Assembly (NCBI RefSeq): GCF_003628445.1
Contig: NZ_RBZO01000037.1
Coordinates: forward strand, 1 to 38,175
Length of the DNA stretch: 38,175 nucleotides
DNA from: Oceanobacillus bengalensis
GTDB taxonomy: Bacteria; Bacillota; Bacilli; Bacillales; Amphibacillaceae
Reading direction: 5' to 3'
Under the pieces are notes generated by a model. That model made no database searches. It saw nothing but the letters and a program-made list of their open reading frames with translations, and was not told the origin of the DNA. This document shows positions 8,696 to 18,861 of the stretch, piece by piece (positions within the stretch are counted from its first letter, which is position 1; each line of letters opens with the position of its first letter). The position numbers were made by a program, and so were the translations under genes.

Positions 8696-9256
8696 TTACC
8701 CCTCGTAAACAAAATTTAATTCAGCAGCTTCTAATGTTGGAGCCTTTTCATCCTTTTCTGATAAGACAGGCTTGACATCCATCGGCCATTCCACTCCGAT
8801 TGTTGGGTCATTCCAAGCAATTCCCCCATCACATTCTGGTGCATAATCATTATCGACTTTATATTGCACTTCCACATCTTCTGTTAATGTCATAAAACCA
8901 TGTGCAAATCCTCGAGGGATCAATAGCTGTTTTTTATTTTCAGCAGTTAATTCAATACCAAACCATTTACCATAAGTCGGGCTTCCTTTTCTAATATCAA
9001 CAGCAACATCAAAAATTTCTCCCTTTGTACAACGAACAAGTTTAGTTTGAGCCTTTGGATTAAGCTGAAAATGCAGCCCTCGTAATGTACCTTTTGTTGC
9101 CGAAAAAGATTGATTATCTTGTAAAAAATTCAAATCTATCCCTGCTTCTTTAAGCTTTGAATAACTATGTGTTTCCATAAACCAACCACGATGATCACCA
9201 AAAACAGCTGGTTCAATTACTTTTACACCATCAAGATTTGTATCAATAATTTTCAT
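8696..9256 (-). CDS. rfbC: dTDP-4-dehydrorhamnose 3,5-epimerase (RmlC)
   Basis: This 186-aa cupin epimerase is recognised by DHRGWFMETHSYSKL, FLQDNQSFSATKGTLRGLHFQ (catalytic His of the RGLHFQ motif), VRCTKGEIFDVAVDIRKGSPTYGKW and IPRGFAHGF. The in-frame GTG at 9265 overlaps the AGAGGTG ribosome site, so the ATG at 9256 is preferred. It lies between rfbA and rfbD with very short gaps. Confidence 0.95.
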   Translation of the reverse strand: MKIIDTNLDGVKVIEPAVFGDHRGWFMETHSYSKLKEAGIDLNFLQDNQSFSATKGTLRGLHFQLNPKAQTKLVRCTKGEIFDVAVDIRKGSPTYGKWFGIELTAENKKQLLIPRGFAHGFMTLTEDVEVQYKVDNDYAPECDGGIAWNDPTIGVEWPMDVKPVLSEKDEKAPTLEAAELNFVYEG

Positions 9257-9267
9257 TCCGCTCACCT

Positions 9268-10146
9268 CTAATATTTAATATAACCATCTGCTACTTTTAA
9301 TAGATATTTACCATACCCTGTTTTTGACAACATTTCCCCAGACTCGACTAGTTTCTCCTTTGAGATCCATCCATTTACATATGCTATTTCTTCTGGTGCG
9401 GAAATCTTGATTCCTTGATGTTCTTCAATTGTACGAACAAAATTTGTTGCATCAACTAGGCTTTCGTGTGTACCTGTATCTAACCAAGTATATCCACGAC
9501 CTAGTAATTCAACATGAAGCTCACCTAATTGTAAATATGCTTCATTTACAGATGTTATTTCTAGCTCACCTCGTTCAGAAGGCTCGACATTTTTCGCGAT
9601 ATCAACAACACGATTATCATAAAAATAAAGTCCCGTAATCGCATAATTTGACTTTGGTACTGGTGGCTTCTCTTCAACACTTATAACTTTCCCGTTTTTA
9701 TCAAACTCTACTACCCCAAACCTTTCTGGGTCTGGCACATGGTAACCAAATACGGTTGCACCACTTTCTTTTTGACTAGCATTCATAAGTTTTTGCCTTA
9801 ACCCGCTACCATAATAAATATTATCACCCAGTACCATTGCAACAGAATCATTACCAATAAAGTCTTCACCAATTATAAATGCTTGTGCTAAACCATCTGG
9901 ACTTTCTTGTACCATATATTGGAGATTAATTCCAAACTGAGATCCGTCTCCTAGTAAAGAGCTAAATCTTGGCGTATCTTCAGGTGTAGAAATAATTAGT
10001 ATATCTTTAATTCCAGCTAACATTAATGTTGATAGCGGGTAATAAATCATTGGTTTATCATAGACTGGAAGTAATTGTTTGCTTGTTACCATAGTTAATG
10101 GATATAGACGTGTTCCGCTTCCACCTGCTAAAATTATGCCTTTCAT
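9268..10146 (-). CDS. rfbA: Glucose-1-phosphate thymidylyltransferase (RmlA)
   Basis: This 292-aa nucleotidyltransferase commits glucose-1-phosphate to dTDP-rhamnose. It has [16 protein letters not shown] at the N-terminus, [44 protein letters not shown] and [20 protein letters not shown] precedes the ATG. A TATAAT lies on the minus strand at 10227-10232 in the 148-bp gap behind it, without a convincing -35, so an internal promoter for the rhamnose genes is possible but unproven. Confidence 0.96.
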   Translation of the reverse strand: MKGIILAGGSGTRLYPLTMVTSKQLLPVYDKPMIYYPLSTLMLAGIKDILIISTPEDTPRFSSLLGDGSQFGINLQYMVQESPDGLAQAFIIGEDFIGNDSVAMVLGDNIYYGSGLRQKLMNASQKESGATVFGYHVPDPERFGVVEFDKNGKVISVEEKPPVPKSNYAITGLYFYDNRVVDIAKNVEPSERGELEITSVNEAYLQLGELHVELLGRGYTWLDTGTHESLVDATNFVRTIEEHQGIKISAPEEIAYVNGWISKEKLVESGEMLSKTGYGKYLLKVADGYIKY

Positions 10147-10294
10147 TTGCTTATCTCCAATCTAATTAATATATTTATCAATTAAAGTTATATCACTCTT
10201 ATTAGCCAAATAAATCTAACAAACTTATTATAGCTTATGTGTAATAATTTCTATTACTTATAAGTTAAGTTAAAACTTAGGTATGAAAGCTAAT

Positions 10295-11593
10295 TTACCT
10301 TACTCGATTAAGTCTATCAAACCTTCTACATAGTATTAGTGTAATAATGATTAAAATTAGGTTCAGTAGACCACTTGATGCTCCAAAAAGACTAATTGCA
10401 ATTATATCACTCGAAAACCAAAAGTAACCAATTGCTAACATTGATATACGAATTAATAAAGAAAAGATAGTATAAACTAGATGAAATCTCTGAGCCATTA
10501 TGACAGGTAACGTTCTTACAACTGGTTGAAGAATAAAGGATGAGAAGCTCCATAATGCTATCCATCTTGCATATTCTCCTGCTAATAACCATTCTGAACC
10601 GTATACTAAGCTAAAAAGAAATGGACCGAACAAAATTACAAATCCAAAAGGAAGGATACCAATACCAATAAGAATAAGCGTAGCCTTTAGTAGCATCTTA
10701 GATACACTTTCACCGCTATTTGCAACGGTTGATATCTTTGGATAGAAAACATCTCCAACTGATTTACCAATAAGCTGCGTTGGAACATTTAATACACTTC
10801 TACCTATACTGTAAAAACCAACAGAAGCTGCACCAAAAAAACTGGACAACATTAAAACTGGAATTCCTTCAGAAATTGAATTAACAATGCTTTGTGGTGC
10901 TCTAAACAATGGAAAGTCTTTATACTTTTTAGCAAGTCCCTTTGAAGATGTACTTTTTCTAAATATAACCGAAGGAAGTCTAGCTTTAGTATTTCTTGTA
11001 AAAATAAGTAATAGAAAAGCTTTTAAACCTTGCGTACAGGCAGAAAATATTATTAATATTGACGCTACAGGAGAAAAAAGACCTACCCCTACTTTACCGC
11101 TATTAATTATCAGGGCTTGTACAAAAGTAACTTTAGCTGACACACTAAATTGTCTAGTGCGAATGAGCCATTGTTCTATAACTTGCAATATACCTGCACT
11201 AAAAATAATTATTGGAATCAAATATAGATAAGAAGCAATTTCCTCCAATTGAAAAAGCTCCAAAAACTTCTGATGGAAAAACAACAACAATATTCCAGAA
11301 AAAATAGCTACAATTGTTGTTATAAAAATTGAAAGTCTAATTATCCCATGAGCTTCACTATCATGCTTTGGAAGAACTATAGCTATGGGATATGTTAATG
11401 CAACGATAGGTACAATAATAGATATTATAGTATTAAATGTACCCATTAATCCAAATGCCTCAGGTCCATAAATACGTGTAATAAATGGGGAAAGAAGCAT
11501 AGTCACCACTTGAGCAGCAGCTGTTCCAGTAGATAATATTATCACATTCCTGACAAAGGGCTTCTTAGTAAATTTAATAAATTGGCTTTTCAT
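10295..11593 (-). CDS. Wzx-type oligosaccharide flippase
   Basis: This 432-aa polytopic protein of the MOP superfamily (polysaccharide biosynthesis protein) begins FVRNVIILSTGTAAAQVVTMLLSPFITRIYGPEAFG, the usual first helices of a Wzx. About 12 hydrophobic segments are spread along the chain and the C-terminus is basic. It would move the lipid-linked repeat unit across the membrane. It sits between a glycosyltransferase and the rhamnose genes and is the only flippase in the locus. Confidence 0.9.
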   Translation of the reverse strand: MKSQFIKFTKKPFVRNVIILSTGTAAAQVVTMLLSPFITRIYGPEAFGLMGTFNTIISIIVPIVALTYPIAIVLPKHDSEAHGIIRLSIFITTIVAIFSGILLLFFHQKFLELFQLEEIASYLYLIPIIIFSAGILQVIEQWLIRTRQFSVSAKVTFVQALIINSGKVGVGLFSPVASILIIFSACTQGLKAFLLLIFTRNTKARLPSVIFRKSTSSKGLAKKYKDFPLFRAPQSIVNSISEGIPVLMLSSFFGAASVGFYSIGRSVLNVPTQLIGKSVGDVFYPKISTVANSGESVSKMLLKATLILIGIGILPFGFVILFGPFLFSLVYGSEWLLAGEYARWIALWSFSSFILQPVVRTLPVIMAQRFHLVYTIFSLLIRISMLAIGYFWFSSDIIAISLFGASSGLLNLILIIITLILCRRFDRLNRVR

Positions 11594-11669
11594 AAGGATG
11601 TTCCTTCACATTATAAAATTTGCTGTAATAAGCTTCACCAAAACAAGATGACTGCTATAATATAGCAAT

Positions 11670-12785
11670 CTATTTATTCTTTAAAAAGTTAACGACCTTT
11701 TCCCAAACAACGTTAACATCAAAATTACTTTCTGTATAATTTCTTATATTATTTATAATTTCTTCTTTACTCTCAATTGAATTATAAATTTCGTTATAAA
11801 AATGAATTACTTTTATCATATCAATTGGAGAATCTTCTGCTGGAACACGTAAATAATACTTAAAGTCTTCATGATTATCTAGTTCTGTTCTAACTCCAGA
11901 AATTATTGGAAGACCTTTTGCTCCATACTCTTTCCCCTTTAGAGTACTATTGTAATAAACTTTACTCCTATGTCTACCCAAAGCATCTAATCCAATATCA
12001 CATTTATCATAGATTTCGTCTAATTCTCTACCTTCCATTTTTCCATAAAAGATTACTTTTTTTTCCAACTTGTATTTGGAGACTAATGACTTATAATGTT
12101 CTAGCTCATTCCCTATGCCTACCAAGTGTAAGATTATACTTTCCTTATTACGATTATCACTATTATAGTAATTATACAGACCTTTAATAAATCGATCATA
12201 ACCATGCCAAAAGGCAAAATTCGCTACTGCTATTACGTTTATTGCCATACTTGAAGTTATTATTTTTTTAGGTGTTATATTTTGAGTGTTTACTGCGTTT
12301 GATACTCTGATAGTAGGGATCCCAAAGATAAATTGATCATCCGAAAATGTAATAATTCTATCAACGTATTTGTACATCTTTCTTCTGTTTCTACGATCCT
12401 TAAGTATAATCAAAATATTACTTATACTTATTTGTCCTTCATTATCATATGGATAAGTAGGTATTTCTACTAAAACTTTAATTTTTGGATTAGTTTCTTT
12501 AATAGTCTTTAAACTTTTTACAAATTGGTAATCACTTTTTTCATATCGTATATATACATAGTCGGTATTCTTAATATCCTCAAAATTAATACTCCATCTA
12601 TGTATTCCTACATATGGTATTCTTTTTAATATGGCATTCAAAATACGATGATTAGTATCTCTTTTAACATCTAAAATATCTACTGAAATTTTTTTCTTTT
12701 CAAAATAATTAACCTGCATTTTAATTTTTTTCCAAATACCAACTAAATTTTTGTTCACAGGTGTTATATATAATAATCTTTGCAT
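11670..12785 (-). CDS. Glycosyltransferase, GT4-like (GT-B fold)
   Basis: This 371-aa protein has a divergent N-terminal half and a recognisable GT4-type C-terminal half: NVIAVANFAFWHGYDRFIKGL, LHLVGIGNELEHYKSL, VIFYGKMEGRELDEIYDKCDIGLDALGRHR, then STLKGKEYGAKGLPIISG, where E of KGKEYGA is the likely nucleotide-ribose ligand. AAGGTGA precedes the ATG. Base composition here is very AT-rich compared with the enzyme genes around it, as is common for horizontally exchanged glycosyltransferases. Sugar specificity is unknown. Confidence 0.82.
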   Translation of the reverse strand: MQRLLYITPVNKNLVGIWKKIKMQVNYFEKKKISVDILDVKRDTNHRILNAILKRIPYVGIHRWSINFEDIKNTDYVYIRYEKSDYQFVKSLKTIKETNPKIKVLVEIPTYPYDNEGQISISNILIILKDRRNRRKMYKYVDRIITFSDDQFIFGIPTIRVSNAVNTQNITPKKIITSSMAINVIAVANFAFWHGYDRFIKGLYNYYNSDNRNKESIILHLVGIGNELEHYKSLVSKYKLEKKVIFYGKMEGRELDEIYDKCDIGLDALGRHRSKVYYNSTLKGKEYGAKGLPIISGVRTELDNHEDFKYYLRVPAEDSPIDMIKVIHFYNEIYNSIESKEEIINNIRNYTESNFDVNVVWEKVVNFLKNK

Positions 12786-12815
12786 AAAGTCACCTTCTTA
12801 ATTAGTTACGCCTAT

Positions 12816-13970
12816 TTAATCCGGAATATTAAAGTAGTACGGAAGTAAGTATGGTTCAATAAACGGACTATCAAAAAAAACTGCATGAATATATATTAAT
12901 CCTAACAAACCTAGTCCACAACAATAAATATATAAAATTAACGGCCTCTCTCGAGGTTTGAAATATAATTTAGATACTGCAGAATATAAATAGAAACCTA
13001 TATAATACAAGTAAAACGTTAGCCTAAAAATCGGAAATATAGCTGAAATAATTGAGAGACTAATTAGAAACCAAAACATTTTAATTAGAATTCCCCCATG
13101 ATTAACTCTTTGGACTATGCTTTTCCCAAAAAACAAAACAATGAATAATAATGGCCATGCCCATGCAAAATTTTTAAAAGTGCCCATATTAAGCGTTGGC
13201 TCGAAATAACCTGCATATCTTGAAAAGAAGTCTAAGTTTCCAAACACATACCCAAATAAATAACTTGAAAAGAAAAATACTATCGGGGTAATAATTATTG
13301 CAGTAAATGCATACATTACATTGGTTTTATTTGTAAACTCTTCTCTCTCAGAACCTTTATATGTGGAGAAAATGTAAATGGGAATCATAATTAGCGCACT
13401 ATAATGGAACATTCCAGCTATAAAGCATGTAATTATATATTTACTTCGTTTATTTTCCTCAATATATTTATGCGCAAATACTATTATTGCAACCGCTATA
13501 AACATTCGAACTAGACCATACATGTAAAAATAATAAGCTACTGATAACATCCATATACTAATACCTAAACTATTCTTTCCAATTCTTCCAGAAAGTGCAA
13601 TATAAAACATTACCAAACTAATCAGAGCAGAAAATATATATATATATTGAAATTCATTAAAAATATTCCCAACTAAAAAATTTAAAAGCATAAACAATGG
13701 TTCTGGAAAGCCATTATATTCGTAATAAATGTTATTTATTTGCTTATAAAAATGTATATAACTTTCATGATCTATACCGTAGCCCCTGAAGGCTAAAGGA
13801 ATAAATAAGCATAAAAACGAAGTAATCCAAAAAAACTTATTAACATGCTTTCTCCCGTTTTTAATATATCCATATTTTTCACTTAAAAATGCGAATAATG
13901 TAGCAAGAATAATAAAGACATAATATAATAATAGGGCATCTGCTCGATCCAACTGCCATTCAAAATCCAT
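12816..13970 (-). CDS. EpsG-type Wzy polysaccharide polymerase
   Basis: This 384-aa protein has about ten hydrophobic segments and the EpsG-family pattern: an N-terminal helix, then LCLFIPLAFRGYGIDHESYIHFY (the R-G-x-G-D-x-x-Y loop), FPEPLFMLLNFLV and MYGLVRMFIAVAIIVFAHKYIEENKR. Such proteins polymerise lipid-linked repeat units outside the membrane. GGAGGAAATAT precedes the ATG. It is the only candidate polymerase, and with the flippase it points to a Wzx/Wzy pathway. Confidence 0.85.
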   Translation of the reverse strand: MDFEWQLDRADALLLYYVFIILATLFAFLSEKYGYIKNGRKHVNKFFWITSFLCLFIPLAFRGYGIDHESYIHFYKQINNIYYEYNGFPEPLFMLLNFLVGNIFNEFQYIYIFSALISLVMFYIALSGRIGKNSLGISIWMLSVAYYFYMYGLVRMFIAVAIIVFAHKYIEENKRSKYIITCFIAGMFHYSALIMIPIYIFSTYKGSEREEFTNKTNVMYAFTAIIITPIVFFFSSYLFGYVFGNLDFFSRYAGYFEPTLNMGTFKNFAWAWPLLFIVLFFGKSIVQRVNHGGILIKMFWFLISLSIISAIFPIFRLTFYLYYIGFYLYSAVSKLYFKPRERPLILYIYCCGLGLLGLIYIHAVFFDSPFIEPYLLPYYFNIPD

Positions 13971-14005
13971 ATATTTCCTCCAATAACAATCATTTAAAAC
14001 AAAAA

Positions 14006-14842
14006 CTAAATCATTTTATAACTATCTCTCATTCCTCTATACATCGCATTTATCTTTTTCCACTTATCTTTTTCATATAAAACCACAATTATTAATCGTT
14101 TAATAACTTTCAAATATGCATAAAGAATATTTTCATCTTCTTTATATTTCCTAGTGAAGTATAATGTATTTCTTGTTATATAGTATTTTCTAAAAGCACT
14201 ATGCTCATAAGTAGGAACATTTAGCCATAAGAATTTATATGTGTTTCTTTTACCTATTTCATGCAATAATTCTACTCTATTAACTTTTAATATTTTAAAA
14301 CCAGCTCTTATTACCCTTTTACAATATTCAATATCTACATAATCGATGAACATTTTCTCATCAAATCCGCCAATTTCATACCAAATAGAACAATTAAGAA
14401 ACGAACCTGAAGTTATACACTCTTTGACATATTCATATTCTTCAATATTGTTACTATTACTAACTTGTACTGAATTCCTATCATTTATTTCAGGACATAT
14501 TATTGCAACTTTTTCATCTGTACAAGTATATCTATCAAATTCATCTATTATATTTAAAGGACTTACAGAATCTTGATCTAATAATAGAACCCAATTAAAA
14601 TTACAATTCATAGAATAATTCACTATTTGGTTTAATGCAGTTGCAATTCCTTTATTTTGTTTATTTTCTATTAGAGTTAGTTTTTCAAATCTGTTAATTA
14701 GAAATTTAATTTCCTTAATATTTTTTGAACCATTGTCAATTAAAATCACTTGTTCAACCTGTTTATAAATAGATTCAATATTTTCCTGAAGACGAGGAAT
14801 ATCTGGATTATATAATACTATACCTGCTATGTGTTTATTCAT
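14006..14842 (-). CDS. Glycosyltransferase family 2, rhamnosyltransferase-like
   Basis: This 278-aa GT-A enzyme starts IAGIVLYNPDIPRLQENIESI and has the nucleotide-binding VILIDNGS, NKGIATALNQ and WVLLLDQDSVS (DxD-like DQD), then the acceptor-side CITSGSFLNCSIWYEIGGFDEKMFIDYVDIEYCKR. This layout is typical of RfbF/WbbL-type rhamnosyltransferases, which fits the dTDP-rhamnose genes downstream. AAGGAG precedes the ATG. Confidence 0.85.
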   Translation of the reverse strand: MNKHIAGIVLYNPDIPRLQENIESIYKQVEQVILIDNGSKNIKEIKFLINRFEKLTLIENKQNKGIATALNQIVNYSMNCNFNWVLLLDQDSVSPLNIIDEFDRYTCTDEKVAIICPEINDRNSVQVSNSNNIEEYEYVKECITSGSFLNCSIWYEIGGFDEKMFIDYVDIEYCKRVIRAGFKILKVNRVELLHEIGKRNTYKFLWLNVPTYEHSAFRKYYITRNTLYFTRKYKEDENILYAYLKVIKRLIIVVLYEKDKWKKINAMYRGMRDSYKMI

Positions 14843-14860
14843 TGTTATACTCCTTTTCCC

Positions 14861-15763
14861 CTAAAACCGATTTGTAACAATAGCTATTATTAGTAAAACG
14901 TTATTTTTAATTGACCCAGTTTTTATATCCTTATCAAATATTAATTGGAATTTGTCTTTCCAAGAATTCCCATAATTTATAACCCTATTTACAAGTGCTA
15001 AATTTTGTTCAGTAATATACTTCGAGTATCCCCTATTCAATTCAATAATTTGCTTTGAACGCTCTCGATTACCATGTGAGAAACTTTCCCACAATCGTAA
15101 AATCTGTTTAAATTTACCTGCCTTGTAACCAACGGAATTATTCGAATGTTGTCGATATTTAATGTGAGGTAAAGTATCAAATATAATATTTCCACCTACA
15201 GCAATGCAAATCAGGTAAATCCAATGGTCATGCATTCTAATATCTTTTGGTTTATATTTCCGCGCTAAAGTAAATAATTCTCTGTCGAATACCATAGTAC
15301 AGCCTGCTGCGTAACTGACTAACATTGCTCTTCCTAGACTGTCTTTACCTTTTCTATAATTAACATTTATAGGTTGCAATGATTCGTTAACAGGATTTAA
15401 CTTAGAATAATAGAGTGAAGGTTTATTAGAATCACGATTTTTGATGTATTCAACAGCAATTTTTAATTTATCCTTATCCCATACATCGTCTTGGTCACAA
15501 AAAGCATAGAATTGTACATCAGGAGAAGCATGGAAAATTAGGTCTAGAAAACTATTAGCGGGTTTCATATTAGGGCCATCATACCAAGTTAGATAACCTT
15601 TTCTCTCCCATTCCGACAATATTTCTCGTGTTTTATCACTTGATCCATCGTCTCTAACAAGTAAATCTACCTTAACTCCAACTTGATTTATTATGCTTTC
15701 AATTTGTTCGTTGAGATACCTTTCTCCATTAAAAGTAGAAAGTAAAACTTTTACATGCTCCAA
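14861..15763 (-). CDS. Glycosyltransferase family 2, probable rhamnosyltransferase
   Basis: This 300-aa GT-A enzyme carries VKVLLSTFNGERYLNEQIESI, LLVRDDGSSDKT and FYAFCDQDDVWDKDKLK (DQDD metal site), followed by AAGCTMVFDRELF. The FCDQDDVW signature is common in rhamnan-type rhamnosyltransferases, so rhamnose is a reasonable donor. It starts with TTG (15763), supported by GAGGTGAT 3-4 bases upstream. The ATG in the next frame is not usable. Confidence 0.84.
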   Translation of the reverse strand: MEHVKVLLSTFNGERYLNEQIESIINQVGVKVDLLVRDDGSSDKTREILSEWERKGYLTWYDGPNMKPANSFLDLIFHASPDVQFYAFCDQDDVWDKDKLKIAVEYIKNRDSNKPSLYYSKLNPVNESLQPINVNYRKGKDSLGRAMLVSYAAGCTMVFDRELFTLARKYKPKDIRMHDHWIYLICIAVGGNIIFDTLPHIKYRQHSNNSVGYKAGKFKQILRLWESFSHGNRERSKQIIELNRGYSKYITEQNLALVNRVINYGNSWKDKFQLIFDKDIKTGSIKNNVLLIIAIVTNRF

Positions 15764-15804
15764 TTTATCACCTCAAATATAAATACAAAAATAATGTATT
15801 ACCC

Positions 15805-16914
15805 TTATGAATTGCTTTTATATATCCTATCTAATTCTAACAGAGTATTTTCTAGGTCAAATTTCTTTACCAAATCCTTGTTATTTAATCCTATATTTAC
15901 CCTTTTCATATTGTTAGAATATAGTTTCTCGATGGCTGTTGCAAAGCCATTTTCATTATTTGCAGCACATTTGTATCCAGTAACTCCCTCAACAGAATAA
16001 TCATTAATACCATGCACATTAGATGTGATTACTGGTAAACCAGAAGCCATAGCTTCTAATGCAGCCATACCCAGTCCTTCTCTCTTGGATGGAAAAGCGA
16101 AAATATCTGATACATTACAAATGTCAATAACATCTCTACGATAACCTAGTAATCTAACTTGCTGTTCTATACCCAGGTTTATAACCAAACTTTCTAAGTA
16201 ATCTTTCAATACCCCTTCTCCACATATCACATAATAAATATTTGGATTCTTTAATTTCGCTAACGCCTTAATTATAGTCTCATGATTTTTGTTTTTATTT
16301 AGTTCTCCAACCGAAAGTATAATAAAAGCCTTTTCAGGTACACCAATTTCCTTTCGTTTTAATTTTTTATCTACAACTACCTTATTATAACTTTTAGTAT
16401 CAAAACCAACTCCTGGAATGTATTCAACCTTTCCAGTTTTAAAAAGTCTATTCGCACTAGCATAATCCTCTTTATTTATAGTAATTAGTACATTGGTAAA
16501 TTTCGCCAAATAATATTCAAAGGGAAAAAAAGTTAGCCAGTATTTAATAGGGGCACCTTTAAAAAAGTGAAATCCATGCGCAGTGTAAAACACCTTTACC
16601 TTATCCATTTTCTTACAAGCAAATCTTACCAATGCTGAAGCTATTGGGGTATGAGTATGAACTAAATCATATTGCTCCTCTTGTATAAGCTTTTTTAATC
16701 TTATATAAGCCGAAAAATTTTGTTTTTTTAAAGGTGAACGTTGAAACTCTATATTAAAGACTTTACAATCCCGGTTTGTTAAACGAGAACTTATTTCTTT
16801 CTCAATGTTACATGCAATATCCACTTGATGTCCCTGATTTAATAATAGTTCAATATGAGGAATCATAAATGCATTTATTGTATTTGAAATTGTAGATACA
16901 TATAGTACTTTCAT
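15805..16914 (-). CDS. Glycosyltransferase family 4, EpsD-like
   Basis: This 369-aa GT-B enzyme has KVLYVSTISNTINAFMIPHIELLLNQGHQVDIACN at the N-terminus, DLVHTHTPIASALVRFACKK and TAHGFHFFKGAPIKYW (conserved in EpsD homologues), and FAFPSKREGLGMAALEAMASGLPVITSNVHG with the E-x7-E donor-binding motif. In B. subtilis EpsD acts early in repeat-unit assembly. Gaps to its neighbours are about 40 bases, consistent with one operon. Confidence 0.88.
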   Translation of the reverse strand: MKVLYVSTISNTINAFMIPHIELLLNQGHQVDIACNIEKEISSRLTNRDCKVFNIEFQRSPLKKQNFSAYIRLKKLIQEEQYDLVHTHTPIASALVRFACKKMDKVKVFYTAHGFHFFKGAPIKYWLTFFPFEYYLAKFTNVLITINKEDYASANRLFKTGKVEYIPGVGFDTKSYNKVVVDKKLKRKEIGVPEKAFIILSVGELNKNKNHETIIKALAKLKNPNIYYVICGEGVLKDYLESLVINLGIEQQVRLLGYRRDVIDICNVSDIFAFPSKREGLGMAALEAMASGLPVITSNVHGINDYSVEGVTGYKCAANNENGFATAIEKLYSNNMKRVNIGLNNKDLVKKFDLENTLLELDRIYKSNS

Positions 16915-16952
16915 ATGGAATCCCTTTCTTTGTTTAATATAAGTAATTAAAC

Positions 16953-17924
16953 CTACTTTATAATCGCTACTTCATTAAACTTCATCATATGAATGCCTTC
17001 ATCATACCTGCCGATTGTGTCTTCATTAATCTTTCCATAAACATTATTAATAATCTTCCCTGGCACATTTACACCACTTTCATATGCATGTGGATACCCC
17101 CCACCAAATCGTGGATTTACTTCAGAGATGTAATATTCACCATTAACTTTAAAAATATCAATATCAATAATACCTTTAAATCCTGTCCGTTTCACAAATT
17201 TATTAATTAGCTCAAAGAGCTTTTCATCCTTAATTGAAACCGACTTGTCTGTTTCACCAGCCCTCATCTTAATCTTCTCTTTTATAAATATCGCAACAGG
17301 CTCAGTAGAAATCAGATCAATATAAACATCAGCGCCGTATTCAGTCCCATCCATGAACTCTTGAATCATTAGATTATCAAATCTACTAAATAGCAATTCA
17401 ACTTCTTCTTTCGTTTTCACTTTACTTATATTAATACTTGCACTACCTCTTACAGGCTTTACAAACACTGGATAATCAATAATACCTGCTTCCACATCAC
17501 TGTAGAACTCTGCTTTATCTATATAACTCTTTACAGTCGGTAACCCACTCTGAACTAAGAATTTAAACATTTCGTATTTGTCAAAACACATTTCAACTAC
17601 ATCAGAATCTGAGACAATAGGAATCGTGCCGATATCCAGAAAGTCTTGTTTGTGTTTTGCAAGAAGACTCAGTTCTGGATCTATCAATGATAAGACTGCT
17701 TTAATATTATTTTCTTTGCAGATAGATAGAATCTCATCTAGATAGCCTTCATCATTCATTCTTGGGACGATAAAATGTTTGTCAGCTTCATAAAGTGCTG
17801 GGGCTAAATTACTACAGTCTGTTGCTATTACAAGGCCTCTACCATCCAACTCTTTTTTAAAATACTGTACAATCTTATTTCTTGTTCCACAGCTTAATAT
17901 TAGTATGTTTAAATCATCGCGCAT
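16953..17924 (-). CDS. ATP-grasp ligase (carbamoyl-phosphate-synthase-like)
   Basis: This 323-aa protein has an N-terminal Rossmann-like part (LNILILSCGTRNKIVQYF, residues 5-22) and an ATP-grasp core: DKYEMFKFLVQSGLPTVKSY, YPVFVKPVRGSASINISKVK (ATP-binding Lys), MIQEFMDGTEYGADVY and FKVNGEYYISEVNPRFGGGYPHAYESG (metal-binding E and N, ribose loop). Such ligases join a carboxylate to an amine or thiol through an acyl phosphate. Its start overlaps the PLP-enzyme gene by 11 bases, so the two are co-translated. It plausibly attaches an amino acid or similar acid to an amino sugar, but the substrate is inferred. Confidence 0.85.
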   Translation of the reverse strand: MRDDLNILILSCGTRNKIVQYFKKELDGRGLVIATDCSNLAPALYEADKHFIVPRMNDEGYLDEILSICKENNIKAVLSLIDPELSLLAKHKQDFLDIGTIPIVSDSDVVEMCFDKYEMFKFLVQSGLPTVKSYIDKAEFYSDVEAGIIDYPVFVKPVRGSASINISKVKTKEEVELLFSRFDNLMIQEFMDGTEYGADVYIDLISTEPVAIFIKEKIKMRAGETDKSVSIKDEKLFELINKFVKRTGFKGIIDIDIFKVNGEYYISEVNPRFGGGYPHAYESGVNVPGKIINNVYGKINEDTIGRYDEGIHMMKFNEVAIIK

Positions 17925-18861
17925 TCTTCAGAACCTCCAATTTATCAAAAAACAATGGTGTCCCACCCGTATGAATAAATAGTATCTTTTTATCAGTGAT
18001 ATTATTCTTTTTGATGTACTCTTTCATTCCCCAAAAGGCTTTCCCAGTATAAGTTGTATCCATTGGGATACCATCATTAATTAAAACATCCCTAATAGTT
18101 TGTAATATTTTGCCGTTATAGGAACCATATCCATCAAGCACATAGTCGTCTATATATGCTATAGCTTCAGTTTCGATTGGTTCTTTATCCTGGCCCAACA
18201 AATAACTATTCACACTATCAAGAACAACTTTACTGCCATAAGGATTTTTTCGTGCATTGCTGATTCCAACAATTTCTCTATCATCGTCATGTAAAATTTT
18301 TCCACATACAAGACCAGCTTGAGTTGTTCCTGTTCCGGTCGTATGAAAAATGAAATCAAAATACATGCCTGATGACTTTTCATAATCTAGAATTTCTTCA
18401 TAAACATTAACATATGATTGTGTACCAATATCACCATGACCTCCCCCTTGAATAAAATAGGGTTTGTAGCCTTTTGCTCTTAATTCGTCCATTTTGCTTT
18501 CAATTGTAATACTTACTTGAGATACAGGACACTTTGTAACTAATGCACCAAACAAATTAATCAATTCACTATTAGAGGTTGGGTAACTTGATTCAGTTGG
18601 TGAAATAATATGGCATGGGATACCTTTTGCAGCTGCGATATTAGCTATTACTCTACAATGATTTGAGCTGCTGCTACCATACGTAACTACACAATCTGAT
18701 TTTTCTAAGATTAAATCTTCGAAAAAAAGAACTGCTTTTCTTGCTTTGTTTCCTCCAAATGAAATAGGAAGTAGGTCATCTCGCTTTATATAAAATGAGT
18801 TGTTATTTAGCTTTTCACTTAAACTTTGAATTGGAGTTGCTAGATAGTTATTTAATTCCAA
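17914..18861 (-). CDS. PLP fold-type II enzyme (ACC deaminase / D-cysteine desulfhydrase-like)
   Basis: This 315-aa protein belongs to the tryptophan-synthase-beta-like family. Residues visible: YIKRDDLLPISFGGNKARKA (Lys of GGNK is the PLP lysine), VTYGSSSSNHCRVIANIAAAKG (SSNH cofactor contacts), HTTGTGTTQAGLV (phosphate loop) and a C-terminal FIHTGGTPLFF. The family includes ACC deaminases, D-cysteine desulfhydrases and D/L-amino-acid lyases. It overlaps the GNAT gene upstream by 14 bases and the ATP-grasp gene downstream by 11. An amino-acid-processing enzyme inside a polysaccharide operon is unusual and suggests it supplies a decorating group. Confidence 0.86.
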   Translation of the reverse strand: MELNNYLATPIQSLSEKLNNNSFYIKRDDLLPISFGGNKARKAVLFFEDLILEKSDCVVTYGSSSSNHCRVIANIAAAKGIPCHIISPTESSYPTSNSELINLFGALVTKCPVSQVSITIESKMDELRAKGYKPYFIQGGGHGDIGTQSYVNVYEEILDYEKSSGMYFDFIFHTTGTGTTQAGLVCGKILHDDDREIVGISNARKNPYGSKVVLDSVNSYLLGQDKEPIETEAIAYIDDYVLDGYGSYNGKILQTIRDVLINDGIPMDTTYTGKAFWGMKEYIKKNNITDKKILFIHTGGTPLFFDKLEVLKNAR